A stretch of 43,178 nt of DNA from an uncultured Sutterella sp. GTDB lineage: Bacteria; Pseudomonadota; Gammaproteobacteria; Burkholderiales; Burkholderiaceae_F. This document shows, in pieces, positions 24,911 through 34,032 of this stretch. The translations under genes were made by a program, and so were the position numbers. Location of the stretch: contig UQNA01000022.1 in the NCBI GenBank assembly GCA_900542195.1, forward strand, positions 1 through 43,178, read 5' to 3'. Position 1 is the first letter of the stretch; each line of letters begins with the position of its first letter. The notes beneath the pieces are model-generated. The model ran no database searches, was not told the DNA's origin, and was given only the letters and a program-made list of their open reading frames with translations.

Positions 24911-26303
24911 AATTCTTTCCTTTAGCCATTAATTTAGACGGAATACCTCCGATACTGCCGGCACCCATCACTAGCAAAACGCTGTCATCGGAGACGTGCA
25001 ACTCAATTTGTTCTTCTACTTCTTCAAGATTGGCAGCAAAAATAGGTTCAACCTTTCCGGCCAGTCTGATTGCTCTGCAAAGACTGCGGCTGTCAGCGCC
25101 CACAATCGGTTCTTCCCCGGCCGGATAAACTTCACACAAAATCAGCTTATCAACCGTAGAAAGCACTCTTACTAGATCTTCGAAACAGTCGCGTGTACGA
25201 GAATAGCGATGCGGCTGGAACGCCAAAATAATTTCTTTATCCGGATAAGCCCCGCGAGCAGCCTTAATCGTGGCAGCCATCTCCGCCGGGTGATGACCGT
25301 AATCATCCACCACCAAATATTTCTTCCCTTCTTTTGTCTTGGCTTGGCCCCAGATAGAAAACCTTCTTCCAACACCGGTAAATTCCGTCAAGGCCTGTTG
25401 AATTGCATCAACCGGAGCTTCTACCGAAAGAGAAACGCCGATTGCTGCAAGAGCATTCAAAACGTTATGCATTCCGGGAAGATTCAATACAATTTCAAAC
25501 GGTTTCACAGGGAACTTAGAAGTCTCCACTGTAAATTTCATCTGAGTACCTTCGGCACGAATATTGGTGGCACGAATCTGCGCATCTTGTCCGAATCCGT
25601 AAGTAATAACCGGTTTGGAAATCTTCGGCAAAATAGAGCGGACATTCTCGCTCTCAATACAGACGACCGCTTTTCCATAGAAAGGAAGACGCATTGTGAA
25701 ATCAATGAACGCCTGCTTCAGTTTATTGATGTCATGACCGTAAGTATCCATATGGTCGGCATCAATGTTGGTTACAACTGCCACTACAGGGGTCAGATAC
25801 AAGAAAGAAGCGTCAGACTCATCGGCCTCGGCCACAATGAACTGTCCTTTTCCTAATTTTGCATTGGAGCCGGCAGCATTTAATCTTCCGCCAATCACAA
25901 AAGTCGGATCAAATCCCGCGGTCTTCAAAATAGAAGTGACCAAAGAAGTCGTTGTCGTCTTTCCATGCGTTCCTGCAATAGCAATGCCGTTGCGCAATCT
26001 CATCAGCTCCGCAAGCATGATTGCACGGGGAACTACCGGGATGTTATTTTCTTTAGCGTAGACAACTTCCGGATTGTCTCCGTGGACAGCGCTGGAAATC
26101 ACGACTACATCGGCATCGCCGACATGCTCTCCCGAATGGTTATAGAAAATACGCGCGCCTAACCTTTCCAGACGTTCCGTCGCAGCATTGGCCTTCAAAT
26201 CTGATCCGGAAACTTCGTAACCGAGGTTTAACAAAACCTCAGCGATACCGTTCATGCCGGTTCCACCAATACCTACAAAATGTAGCCGTTTGACTGCAAA
26301 CAT
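24900..26303 (-). CDS. murC: UDP-N-acetylmuramate--L-alanine ligase MurC
   Basis: MurC adds the first amino acid, L-alanine, to UDP-MurNAc. The 467 residues start with the Rossmann-type FVGIGGTGMNGIAE that recognises UDP-MurNAc. The ATP loop GTHGKTTTTS lies at about residues 114-123, and the central and C-terminal Mur ligase domains follow. It starts 8 bases after murG and overlaps ddlB by 11 bases. A DDYGHHPAE motif near residue 326 is typical of MurC. Confidence 0.97.
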   Translation of the reverse strand: MFAVKRLHFVGIGGTGMNGIAEVLLNLGYEVSGSDLKANAATERLERLGARIFYNHSGEHVGDADVVVISSAVHGDNPEVVYAKENNIPVVPRAIMLAELMRLRNGIAIAGTHGKTTTTSLVTSILKTAGFDPTFVIGGRLNAAGSNAKLGKGQFIVAEADESDASFLYLTPVVAVVTNIDADHMDTYGHDINKLKQAFIDFTMRLPFYGKAVVCIESENVRSILPKISKPVITYGFGQDAQIRATNIRAEGTQMKFTVETSKFPVKPFEIVLNLPGMHNVLNALAAIGVSLSVEAPVDAIQQALTEFTGVGRRFSIWGQAKTKEGKKYLVVDDYGHHPAEMAATIKAARGAYPDKEIILAFQPHRYSRTRDCFEDLVRVLSTVDKLILCEVYPAGEEPIVGADSRSLCRAIRLAGKVEPIFAANLEEVEEQIELHVSDDSVLLVMGAGSIGGIPSKLMAKGKNYGK

Positions 26304-26311
26304 GCCTTTTC

Positions 26312-27388
26312 CTAATCCGTAATGTGTTCAATAAAATCCGCAACTGTAGTTGCAGCGTTGGGCTTTCCGAGCCCTTTGGCTTTCTTAGCCATTTCCAATA
26401 ACTTTTCTCTGTCGAGACTTCCAATAATTTCAGCCAGTTTCGGCGGCGTCAATTCTGTCTGCGGCAAGTAAATGGACGCACCTGCATCCTGCATATACTT
26501 GGCATTTCCGACTTGGTGAGAAGTCGTTTTAACCACAAGGGGCACTAATATAGCAGGAACACCGGCTACCATTAATTCAGAGACGGAAATTGCACCGGCT
26601 CTGGCCAGCACTACGTCTGCTTTCATGTAGGCTGCTGCCATGTCATCGATAAAAGGAACGACTTCCGCTTCGACACCGAGTTCCTTATAGAGATTCTTGA
26701 CCTTTTCCAAATCATTGACGCCGCACTGGTGGACGACCGCCGGTCTTACCTCTTCCGGAATCAGAGCAATTGCCTTTGGGGCATTTTCATTGAAAACACG
26801 TGCTCCTAAAGAGCCTCCGAAGATCAATAGATTGAGCTTGCCGCTTCTGCCGGCATATCTTTCTTCCGGTGAGGGCAAAGAGACAATCTCTTTTCTGACA
26901 GGATTACCCGTTACGACTGCGCGTTTACCGGCTTCCTTGGCCGCTTTGCCGTCGAAACCGCACATCACGCCGCTGGCATTGCCCTGAATCATCTTAATGC
27001 TCAGCAGCGGATCAGCATCGCTGTTCATCAAAACGTAAGGAATGCCTTTAAGACCCGCTCCTAAACACACCGGTACGGCAATATACCCGCCGGTGGAGAA
27101 AACGGCATCTGCTTTGACTTCAGTTAAATATTTTTTAGATTGGAAGATCGAGGAAAGAAGTTTAAATCCGCCGAATAAAAGAGTTTTAAGACCTTTTCCT
27201 CTTAAGCCCTCAAAATCCAATGCGGTAAAAGGTATTCCATGCCTTTCCACGAGACGTTTTTCCATACCGGCCTTTGTGCCAACCCATGAAACGTCCCAAC
27301 CGCGCGAGATCATGATCTTAGCGACTGCAATACCGGGCATCACATGCCCTCCGGTACCGGCTGCTGCTATAACTAAATGCTTCTTCAT
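26312..27388 (-). CDS. murG: UDP-N-acetylglucosamine transferase MurG
   Basis: MurG converts lipid I to lipid II at the cytoplasmic face of the membrane. The 358 residues form a GT-B fold. The N-terminal GTGGHVMPGIAVA loop at residues 11-23 is the lipid I side signature, and GGSLGARVFNE at about 192-202 opens the C-terminal UDP-GlcNAc half. A GAISVSEL stretch near residue 264 matches the UDP-GlcNAc binding region. It overlaps ftsW by 4 bases (ATGA), indicating coupling. Confidence 0.97.
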   Translation of the reverse strand: MKKHLVIAAAGTGGHVMPGIAVAKIMISRGWDVSWVGTKAGMEKRLVERHGIPFTALDFEGLRGKGLKTLLFGGFKLLSSIFQSKKYLTEVKADAVFSTGGYIAVPVCLGAGLKGIPYVLMNSDADPLLSIKMIQGNASGVMCGFDGKAAKEAGKRAVVTGNPVRKEIVSLPSPEERYAGRSGKLNLLIFGGSLGARVFNENAPKAIALIPEEVRPAVVHQCGVNDLEKVKNLYKELGVEAEVVPFIDDMAAAYMKADVVLARAGAISVSELMVAGVPAILVPLVVKTTSHQVGNAKYMQDAGASIYLPQTELTPPKLAEIIGSLDREKLLEMAKKAKGLGKPNAATTVADFIEHITD

Positions 27389-28620
27389 ACCATTCCCCCA
27401 CGCATTGTAAGTTTATTTTCGTAATCAACCCGAAGCAGCAAGGCAGCTGCCGCTAAGCACGCCAGAAGGGCAGATCCCCCGTAACTGACGAACGGAAGAG
27501 TTAACCCTTTTGTCGGGAGCAAACCGCTGGCTACGCCGACGTTAATAAAGGCCTGCACACCAAACCAAATAGCTATACCTTGAGCAACGAGTCCTGAGAA
27601 AAAGTGTTTCAACAAAATAGCTTTTCGGCCGATTTCGAAAGCTCTCTTAACGAGCCACAGGAAGAGAGCAAGGACTACCAAAACACCGACAAAACCCAGT
27701 TCCTCACCGATAATGGCCAAAATAAAGTCCGTATGGGCTTCAGGCAGATAATTTTGTTTTTCAATGGCGTCGCCCAGACCCACTCCGAATATCTCTCCGC
27801 GGCCGAAAGCTATCAATGAGTGAGAAAGCTGATAGGACTTACCGAGCGCATGGTCAGCTGACCAAGGATCCAAATAGGCAAAGATACGAGCCATACGCCA
27901 CGGAGACGTCAAAATAACGCCGATAAAAATACTAATCAATACCACGAAGATGCCGATAAAGATCCCGAAATTGATGCCTCCTAAAAAGAGGATGCCCATC
28001 GAGATACAGACAATCATAATCAGCGCACCTAGGTCAGGCTCCAACAGCACAAGCAAACCAACCAAACCGATCACAATACCCATCGGTAGGAAACCTTTCT
28101 TGAAGCTATGCATAAAGTTCTGCTTTCGCACCGTAAAATTGGCTGCAAACAGCAGAGCTGCCACTTTCATGAATTCCGTTGCCTGTAGCTGGAAAGGTCC
28201 GACTTGAATCCATCGATAAGAACCGTTGACGTTCTTACCAATCCCCGGGATCAGCACGGCAATCAGCAACACAAAACCCAAGAAGAAAATAAGAGGCGAG
28301 AACTGCTTCCAAACTTTCATCGGTATTGTGCTGACAATCACCGCAACTACGGCAGCAACCCCTAACGAAATGGCGTGCTTGACAAGGAAAGCATCGACGG
28401 CAACTTTGTACTTAGGAGAATCAGACAAAGAGATAGACGCCGAAAAAACCATCAGCGTTCCGATTAACACTAAGCTGAAGACAACAAAAAGCACTCCCCA
28501 ATCAGGAGAAATCCCTGTCATTGATCGGCTCGGAGCGTATGGAATCGCAGCCTCACTGGCGTCTCCCACCGTTGTGTTGATCTGGAGATCGCCTTCTCCT
28601 TTTCTAAAATACTTCAGCAC
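27385..28620 (-). CDS. ftsW: SEDS glycosyltransferase FtsW
   Basis: FtsW polymerises septal glycan together with FtsI. The 411 residues have about 10 membrane segments. The large periplasmic loop region and the KGLTLPFVSYGGSAL motif near the C-terminus are characteristic, as is the PEAHTDFILAIIGEELG stretch. The start is GTG at 28620, with a GAAGGAA ribosome site inside the end of murD. It overlaps murD by 7 bases. The N-terminal 35 residues are cytoplasmic and polar. Confidence 0.96.
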   Translation of the reverse strand: MLKYFRKGEGDLQINTTVGDASEAAIPYAPSRSMTGISPDWGVLFVVFSLVLIGTLMVFSASISLSDSPKYKVAVDAFLVKHAISLGVAAVVAVIVSTIPMKVWKQFSPLIFFLGFVLLIAVLIPGIGKNVNGSYRWIQVGPFQLQATEFMKVAALLFAANFTVRKQNFMHSFKKGFLPMGIVIGLVGLLVLLEPDLGALIMIVCISMGILFLGGINFGIFIGIFVVLISIFIGVILTSPWRMARIFAYLDPWSADHALGKSYQLSHSLIAFGRGEIFGVGLGDAIEKQNYLPEAHTDFILAIIGEELGFVGVLVVLALFLWLVKRAFEIGRKAILLKHFFSGLVAQGIAIWFGVQAFINVGVASGLLPTKGLTLPFVSYGGSALLACLAAAALLLRVDYENKLTMRGGMV

Positions 28621-30044
28621 AAAGTTCCTTCATCTTCTGCAATTTGCTTGGCGCAATCAATAAATTGCTGCGAACGATCGGCGTAATCTCTGAACATATC
28701 CCAACTAGCGCAGGCCGGGGACAACAGAATCACGTCACTTTCTTTGGCATTCTGACGGCATGCTGCAACTGCTTCTTTCATATCCTTGGCGTGAATCTTG
28801 GGAATATCCACATCTGCCAACACCTCTTCAATTTGAGGAGCGTCTCTTCCAATCAAAACAACTGCACGACAATGTTCTTGGATCGGTTTTTTCAGCGGAG
28901 TGAAATCCTGGCCTTTCCCATCCCCGCCGAGAATAATGACGACTTTTCTGTCTTCAAATCCTTCCAGAGCGGCCGCAGTCGCTCCGACATTCGTCCCTTT
29001 GGAATCATCAATATATTCAATGTCTCTGGAAGTCAGAACCGTCTGGACTCGATGAGGTTCTCCTCTGTAAGTCAGCAGGGCCTTCTGTAGATCCGAGAGT
29101 TCAATACCTGTAGATAAAGTTAAAGCCGCCGCAGCCAACGCATTGGCCTTATTGTGATTTCCTCGAATCAGGAGGGAATTAGCAGGGATGATATTGAAGT
29201 CTTCACCTTCTTCGTCTTCATAGGAGAGCCAGGGGAAGGCTCCGATTTGTTCGATACCGAAGTCTCCTTTATTTTCCGGGGCGTTCAAGCCGAAAGTACG
29301 GACTAAAGCAGGATTGAGTGCCTGTGCAAAACCAATCGACACCGCATCTTCACGGTTTAAAACGCGAATCGTGTCTTCCGAAAAGATCTTAGCTTTGGCT
29401 GCAGCATAAGCTGCCATCGATCCGTGCCAATCCAAGTGGTCTTCCGTTACGTTCAAGAGCGCTGCGGCATCGCATCTCAAGGAAGAAGTTGTCTCGAGCT
29501 GGAAACTCGAGAGTTCCAATACCCAATAGTCCGGCAGCTTCTGCTCCCTTTCCAAGCGAGTTACTTCAGCCAGAGCGTTAGGGCCGACATTGCCGGCAAA
29601 GCAGACACTATGGCCGCTTTCGCTGACGATATGAGAACTCAGCATGGTCGTCGTGGTCTTACCATTAGTCCCGGTAATTCCAATTATCTTAGGAGCGTAA
29701 CCGGTCTCTTTTTTAAGCTTTGCCAAGTGACGGGCAAAGAGCTCAATCTCTCCGACAACATCAATTTCTTTTGCTTTTGCAGCCGACACCAGCGGAGCGA
29801 TTGCCGAAAAATACGGAGAAATACCCGGAGAAAGGACAAGCAGTGACTCGTCAGTTAACTGAATATCGTCCAAATTTCCGCCGATAAACTTGACCTGCGG
29901 AAATTCAGTCTGCAGGACTTTTAAATTTGGCGGACATTCTCGAGTATCCAACGCAGTTACGTTCCAGCCGTTTGACACCAAGTATCTTACGGCCGTCATT
30001 CCGGAGGCTCCAAGGCCAACTACTATTGCCTTTTCTTGCTGCAT
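28614..30044 (-). CDS. murD: UDP-N-acetylmuramoylalanine--D-glutamate ligase MurD
   Basis: MurD adds D-glutamate to UDP-MurNAc-L-Ala. The 476 residues open with the VVGLGASGMTAVRYL Rossmann motif. The ATP loop GITGTNGKTTTTM is at about residues 122-134, and NVTEDHLDWHG at about 199-209 contains the lysine-carbamylation neighbourhood. IDDSKGTN near 344 is typical of MurD. It lies between mraY (7-base gap) and ftsW (7-base overlap). Confidence 0.97.
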   Translation of the reverse strand: MQQEKAIVVGLGASGMTAVRYLVSNGWNVTALDTRECPPNLKVLQTEFPQVKFIGGNLDDIQLTDESLLVLSPGISPYFSAIAPLVSAAKAKEIDVVGEIELFARHLAKLKKETGYAPKIIGITGTNGKTTTTMLSSHIVSESGHSVCFAGNVGPNALAEVTRLEREQKLPDYWVLELSSFQLETTSSLRCDAAALLNVTEDHLDWHGSMAAYAAAKAKIFSEDTIRVLNREDAVSIGFAQALNPALVRTFGLNAPENKGDFGIEQIGAFPWLSYEDEEGEDFNIIPANSLLIRGNHNKANALAAAALTLSTGIELSDLQKALLTYRGEPHRVQTVLTSRDIEYIDDSKGTNVGATAAALEGFEDRKVVIILGGDGKGQDFTPLKKPIQEHCRAVVLIGRDAPQIEEVLADVDIPKIHAKDMKEAVAACRQNAKESDVILLSPACASWDMFRDYADRSQQFIDCAKQIAEDEGTLC

Positions 30045-30051
30045 AGCAATC

Positions 30052-31215
30052 CTAACGAATCTTCAAAGTTGAAAGACCAATTAATACCAATACGATCGTG
30101 ATAATCCAGAAACGAACTACCACCTGAGTTTCTTTCCATCCCTTCATTTCGAAATGGTGGTGCAGAGGCGCCATTAAGAAAATTCTTTTACCGTGAGTAA
30201 GTTTGAAATAACCAACCTGCAGAATCACAGACAAGGTTTCCATCACAAATATCCCGCCCATGATAAAGAGCACCAATTCTTGTCTGGTGATAATAGCCAT
30301 GGTTCCTAATGCACCGCCTAAAGCCAAAGCTCCAACATCGCCCATAAATACTTGGGCAGGATAAGCATTGAACCAAAGGAAGGCCAAGCCGGCTCCGATT
30401 AAAGCGGCTCCCACCACAACAACTTCACCGGCTCCCGGAACATAGGGGAAAAGTAAATAGTTGGCGTAGTCCACACGGCCAACCACATAGGCAAAGATAC
30501 CGAGAGCAACGCCTACCAAAGCACTCGGAAGGATTGCTAAACCATCCAGACCGTCAGTTAAATTAACGGCATTGCTTGTTCCCACAATGACAAAATAACT
30601 GAGAAGAATGAACCCCCAAATTCCAATAGGAATCGAAACGCCTTTCAGGAACGGAATTAACAATCCGCTCCTATCCGGAAGCTGAATAGAACCGAACCCA
30701 TTTGCAATCCAGTCCCCAACCAGAGACCAAATACTTGAAGTATCGGGTGCAGCCACTGCAAAGGCCAAGTAGACGGAAGCGATTATCGCGATAAGAGACT
30801 GCCAGAAATACTTCTCTCTTGATTTCATTCCCTCCGGATTGTGATGAACAACTTTTCTGTAGTCATCTACCCATCCCACGGCTCCGAGCCCGAGAGTAAC
30901 GAAAAGAACAACCCAAACGAAACGGTTGCTAAGATCCATCCACAAAATCGTCGACAATCCGACGGCAATCAAAATAATGATGCCACCCATCGTCGGTGTG
31001 CCGTCTTTAACCAAATGAGTTTTAGGCCCGTATTCGCGGACGGCTTGTCCAACCTTCAGAATCCTTAGTTCCTGAATGACTTTCGGTCCGATAGCCAGTC
31101 CGATAAAAAAAGCGGTAAGGGCTGCAAAAACTGCTCTTAAAGTCAAGTAGTTAAAGACTCTTAACCATCCCCATCCACATGTGTCAGCCAACCACTGAAA
31201 CAAAGCTAATAACAT
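30052..31215 (-). CDS. mraY: Phospho-N-acetylmuramoyl-pentapeptide transferase MraY
   Basis: MraY attaches phospho-MurNAc-pentapeptide to undecaprenyl phosphate to form lipid I. The 387 residues have about 10 transmembrane helices. KDGTPTMGGIIILIA at about residues 71-85, the catalytic-type DDYRK at about 116-120, and LTDGLDGLA at about 220-228 are present. HHHFEMKG at the C-terminus is the family hallmark. It lies 2 bases after murF. Confidence 0.97.
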   Translation of the reverse strand: MLLALFQWLADTCGWGWLRVFNYLTLRAVFAALTAFFIGLAIGPKVIQELRILKVGQAVREYGPKTHLVKDGTPTMGGIIILIAVGLSTILWMDLSNRFVWVVLFVTLGLGAVGWVDDYRKVVHHNPEGMKSREKYFWQSLIAIIASVYLAFAVAAPDTSSIWSLVGDWIANGFGSIQLPDRSGLLIPFLKGVSIPIGIWGFILLSYFVIVGTSNAVNLTDGLDGLAILPSALVGVALGIFAYVVGRVDYANYLLFPYVPGAGEVVVVGAALIGAGLAFLWFNAYPAQVFMGDVGALALGGALGTMAIITRQELVLFIMGGIFVMETLSVILQVGYFKLTHGKRIFLMAPLHHHFEMKGWKETQVVVRFWIITIVLVLIGLSTLKIR

Positions 31216-31217
31216 GT

Positions 31218-32579
31218 TTATTCCTTTCCAACCTTTTCTTCCAGTTTTGCAGCGATGTTATAAAGTTTCATGAAATTTGAAGCTTTTATGAGGATTGCGT
31301 GAGGACCGCTATTTAAAAGTTCTAATACTGCTTCAAGCAGTTCTTCTTTATTTTCAAAATGCTTTGCGCCGGGACCGAAGCTTTCGACTGCATCGATCAT
31401 TCGATTACCGGTACAGAACAGAGTTTGGATACCGACGTCTGCAGCATACTTACCAATTTCTTTATGACAATCTACGCTTTGAACCCCGAGTTCTCCCATA
31501 TCTCCCAAAATCGCCAGGGTGGGCATCTCATTTGCCGCCAACATTTTTAAAGCAGCAATCATAGAATCAGGGTTTGCGTTATAACTGTCATCGATCAGGA
31601 GACTTCCGTCTTTCAGCTTGAAGGTTTCGCCTCGATGAGCAACGGGTCTGAAATTTTCCAGCCCCTTCTTAATATCACAAAGGTCTCGGCCAACTGCGTA
31701 CTCAACGGCAGCTGCACAAACGGCATTAACAATATTGTGGTCGCCCAAAACATTCAACGCGATATCGATTTCTCCCGATGGCGTTATCAAGCGGAAACCA
31801 TTATTGATTTTTTCACCGGAGACATCGCTGCATGGAGTCCCGAAAGAAACAATTCTTCTGGGACCGGCTTGTTCATGCCAAAGATTACAGTACGGATCAG
31901 CTTCGTTAATAACCGCAACCCCGTTAGGAGGGAGCATTTCATATACCAATCCGTTTTCTCTCGCGGTATCTTCCATTGACAAGAGGAACTCTTGATGGTC
32001 GCGCATCGTATTGGTGACAACGGAAACTGTCGGCGCAACAGCTTTAACGAGCGCCTCCATTTCTCCAACATGGTTCATACCAATCTCAAAAGCGGCAACT
32101 TGATGGTGAGAGCGTAGACGCCAGAGCATCAGGGCCACGCCCATGTCGTTATTAAGATTGCCTAATGTACCAATCCATTGTGTTGGTTCGTAGCGGTTGC
32201 TGATGATGGACAGAATCATTTGAGTTGTCGTGGTTTTACCGTTGCTGCCGGCTACAGCAATAACCGGCAGAGAAAAACGCTTTCTCCACAAACTGGCAGA
32301 TTCCAAAAGTGCCTTTCTCGTGTCGGGCACTACTACCTGCGGGATGGAAACAGGAACGATATGAGAAACTACAGCCGCGGCTGCACCGTTATCGGCAGTG
32401 TCCTGAACAAAATCATGTCCGTCTCTTTCGCCTTCGATGGCAAAAAACAGCCCGTTAGGCTGAACTTTTCTTGAATCAATTTCTACAGAGGAGAATTTAA
32501 TTCCCGAGGCTCCTTTGACGGATGCTTCCGGACCTAAAGCCTGGGCCAACTCACCAATCGTCATTAGAGGTTCACTCAT
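31218..32579 (-). CDS. murF: UDP-MurNAc-tripeptide--D-alanyl-D-alanine ligase MurF
   Basis: MurF attaches the D-Ala-D-Ala made by Ddl to complete the pentapeptide. The 453 residues contain the ATP loop AVAGSNGKTTTTQ at about residues 108-120, and the motif IDDSYNANPDSM, which is typical of MurF, at about residue 306. It overlaps murE by 8 bases and mraY follows after 2 bases. Confidence 0.97.
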   Translation of the reverse strand: MSEPLMTIGELAQALGPEASVKGASGIKFSSVEIDSRKVQPNGLFFAIEGERDGHDFVQDTADNGAAAAVVSHIVPVSIPQVVVPDTRKALLESASLWRKRFSLPVIAVAGSNGKTTTTQMILSIISNRYEPTQWIGTLGNLNNDMGVALMLWRLRSHHQVAAFEIGMNHVGEMEALVKAVAPTVSVVTNTMRDHQEFLLSMEDTARENGLVYEMLPPNGVAVINEADPYCNLWHEQAGPRRIVSFGTPCSDVSGEKINNGFRLITPSGEIDIALNVLGDHNIVNAVCAAAVEYAVGRDLCDIKKGLENFRPVAHRGETFKLKDGSLLIDDSYNANPDSMIAALKMLAANEMPTLAILGDMGELGVQSVDCHKEIGKYAADVGIQTLFCTGNRMIDAVESFGPGAKHFENKEELLEAVLELLNSGPHAILIKASNFMKLYNIAAKLEEKVGKE

Positions 32580-34032
32580 TCAAATTTTCCTTTCTATTTT
32601 TTAAGTTTTTACGCGCTTCTTCCACATCTGAGAAATGGTGTTTAATTCCATTTATCTCTTGATAATCCTCATGTCCTTTACCGGCGATGAGAATGACATC
32701 TTCAGGGGCAGCGTTCTTTATCGCAAAGCGGATAGCTTCTGCGCGATCAGGAATTCTGGTCGCTTTCTCCGCGCCGGAAGCCACTTGCTCAATAATTTTT
32801 AGCGGATCCTCACTTCTTGGGTTGTCGCTGGTGATGATGGGTTCATCGGCCGTAGCTGCTACCCGTCCCATCAAAGGGCGTTTACCGGGATCACGATCTC
32901 CTCCGGCACCAACCAGTACCCAAAGTTTGCCTTTGCGCTGAGTTTTTACTTCCTGCAAAGTTTCAATCGCTTTTTCCAGCGCATCAGGAGTATGAGAGTA
33001 ATCGACAACCACTAACGGATTGACTCCGACTTCCGCTATCTGCATACGTCCGGGCGGCGGAACCAACTTTTGAGAAGCTTCACAGACCTTCTCAAAATCA
33101 ATTCCTGCGGCTAGAGCACAACCGACTGCAGCAAGATAGTTTTCGACATTGAAGTTCCCGACAAAGTTGCACTGAATGCTTTTAACTTCATCGTGCCAAT
33201 GCAGATCGAATGCTATTCCATGCTCCGTGTGACATAGATTAGAAGCGTATAGATCCGCTTCTTTCTTTCGACTATAGATAATCCGAGTCACATCACGGTT
33301 TCTGATCTGCTGGATATACCGCTGTGAATACTCATCGTCGAGATTAATCACTGCACTTTCTAACTCAGGCCAGTCAAACAAAATTCCCTTGGCGGCCGCA
33401 TAGTTTTCCATCGTCCCGTGATAGTCAAGATGGTCACGAGTCAGATTTGTAAAGGCAGCAATTTTAATACTCAAACCTTCCATGCGGCCCTGTTCCAGAC
33501 CGATAGAACTTGCTTCCATCGCGAATGCCTCACACCCTTCATCTCGGAGCTGAGAAAGTGTGGATTCCAAGGTCAGAATATCCGGAGTTGTCAGCGAAAC
33601 AGTCGGTATCTTTCTACCTTCGAAATAGCATCCGATGGTTCCGAGAACGGCACAAGGGACTCCGCAGGAACTCAACAAATAAGAAATCCAATGAGTTGTT
33701 GTAGTTTTACCGTTTGTTCCGGTTACAGCAATTCCCGTCATTGACCGTGACGGATTGCCGAAATAAGCTGCGGATATTTCCGGAAGCATTTCCCTGAGGT
33801 TGCTGACTTCCAGCTGATTGTCAGGAAGTTCCAAATCTCCGAGACCTTCCCGAACAACACAGGAAGCACCGTTTTTTAAAGCGATTTCAATAAAATCTCG
33901 GCCGTCATGGGCTCCTCCCGTGACGGCAAAAAACACATCGCCGGGCTTAACCATTCTGCTGTCGAGACACAGTTTGGATTCAGCCCGCGCGTATCTAGTT
34001 ATAAAGTCCAATATATCTGAAAGGTCAGGCAC
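32572..34032 (-). CDS. murE: UDP-MurNAc-L-Ala-D-Glu--meso-diaminopimelate ligase MurE
   Basis: MurE adds the third residue of the peptide stem. The 486 residues include the ATP loop GTNGKT (residues 105-110) and HLDYHG with the likely carbamylated Lys215 just after. DNPR at residues 403-406 is the motif that marks meso-diaminopimelate as the third residue rather than lysine. The start is GTG at 34032, overlapping ftsI by 8 bases. This is consistent with a Gram-negative cell wall. Confidence 0.97.
   Translation of the reverse strand: MPDLSDILDFITRYARAESKLCLDSRMVKPGDVFFAVTGGAHDGRDFIEIALKNGASCVVREGLGDLELPDNQLEVSNLREMLPEISAAYFGNPSRSMTGIAVTGTNGKTTTTHWISYLLSSCGVPCAVLGTIGCYFEGRKIPTVSLTTPDILTLESTLSQLRDEGCEAFAMEASSIGLEQGRMEGLSIKIAAFTNLTRDHLDYHGTMENYAAAKGILFDWPELESAVINLDDEYSQRYIQQIRNRDVTRIIYSRKKEADLYASNLCHTEHGIAFDLHWHDEVKSIQCNFVGNFNVENYLAAVGCALAAGIDFEKVCEASQKLVPPPGRMQIAEVGVNPLVVVDYSHTPDALEKAIETLQEVKTQRKGKLWVLVGAGGDRDPGKRPLMGRVAATADEPIITSDNPRSEDPLKIIEQVASGAEKATRIPDRAEAIRFAIKNAAPEDVILIAGKGHEDYQEINGIKHHFSDVEEARKNLKNRKENLNE

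Noticed and set aside
25209..25856. 215-residue open frame opposite murC
   Set aside because: Shadow of a well-supported murC gene; no motif.
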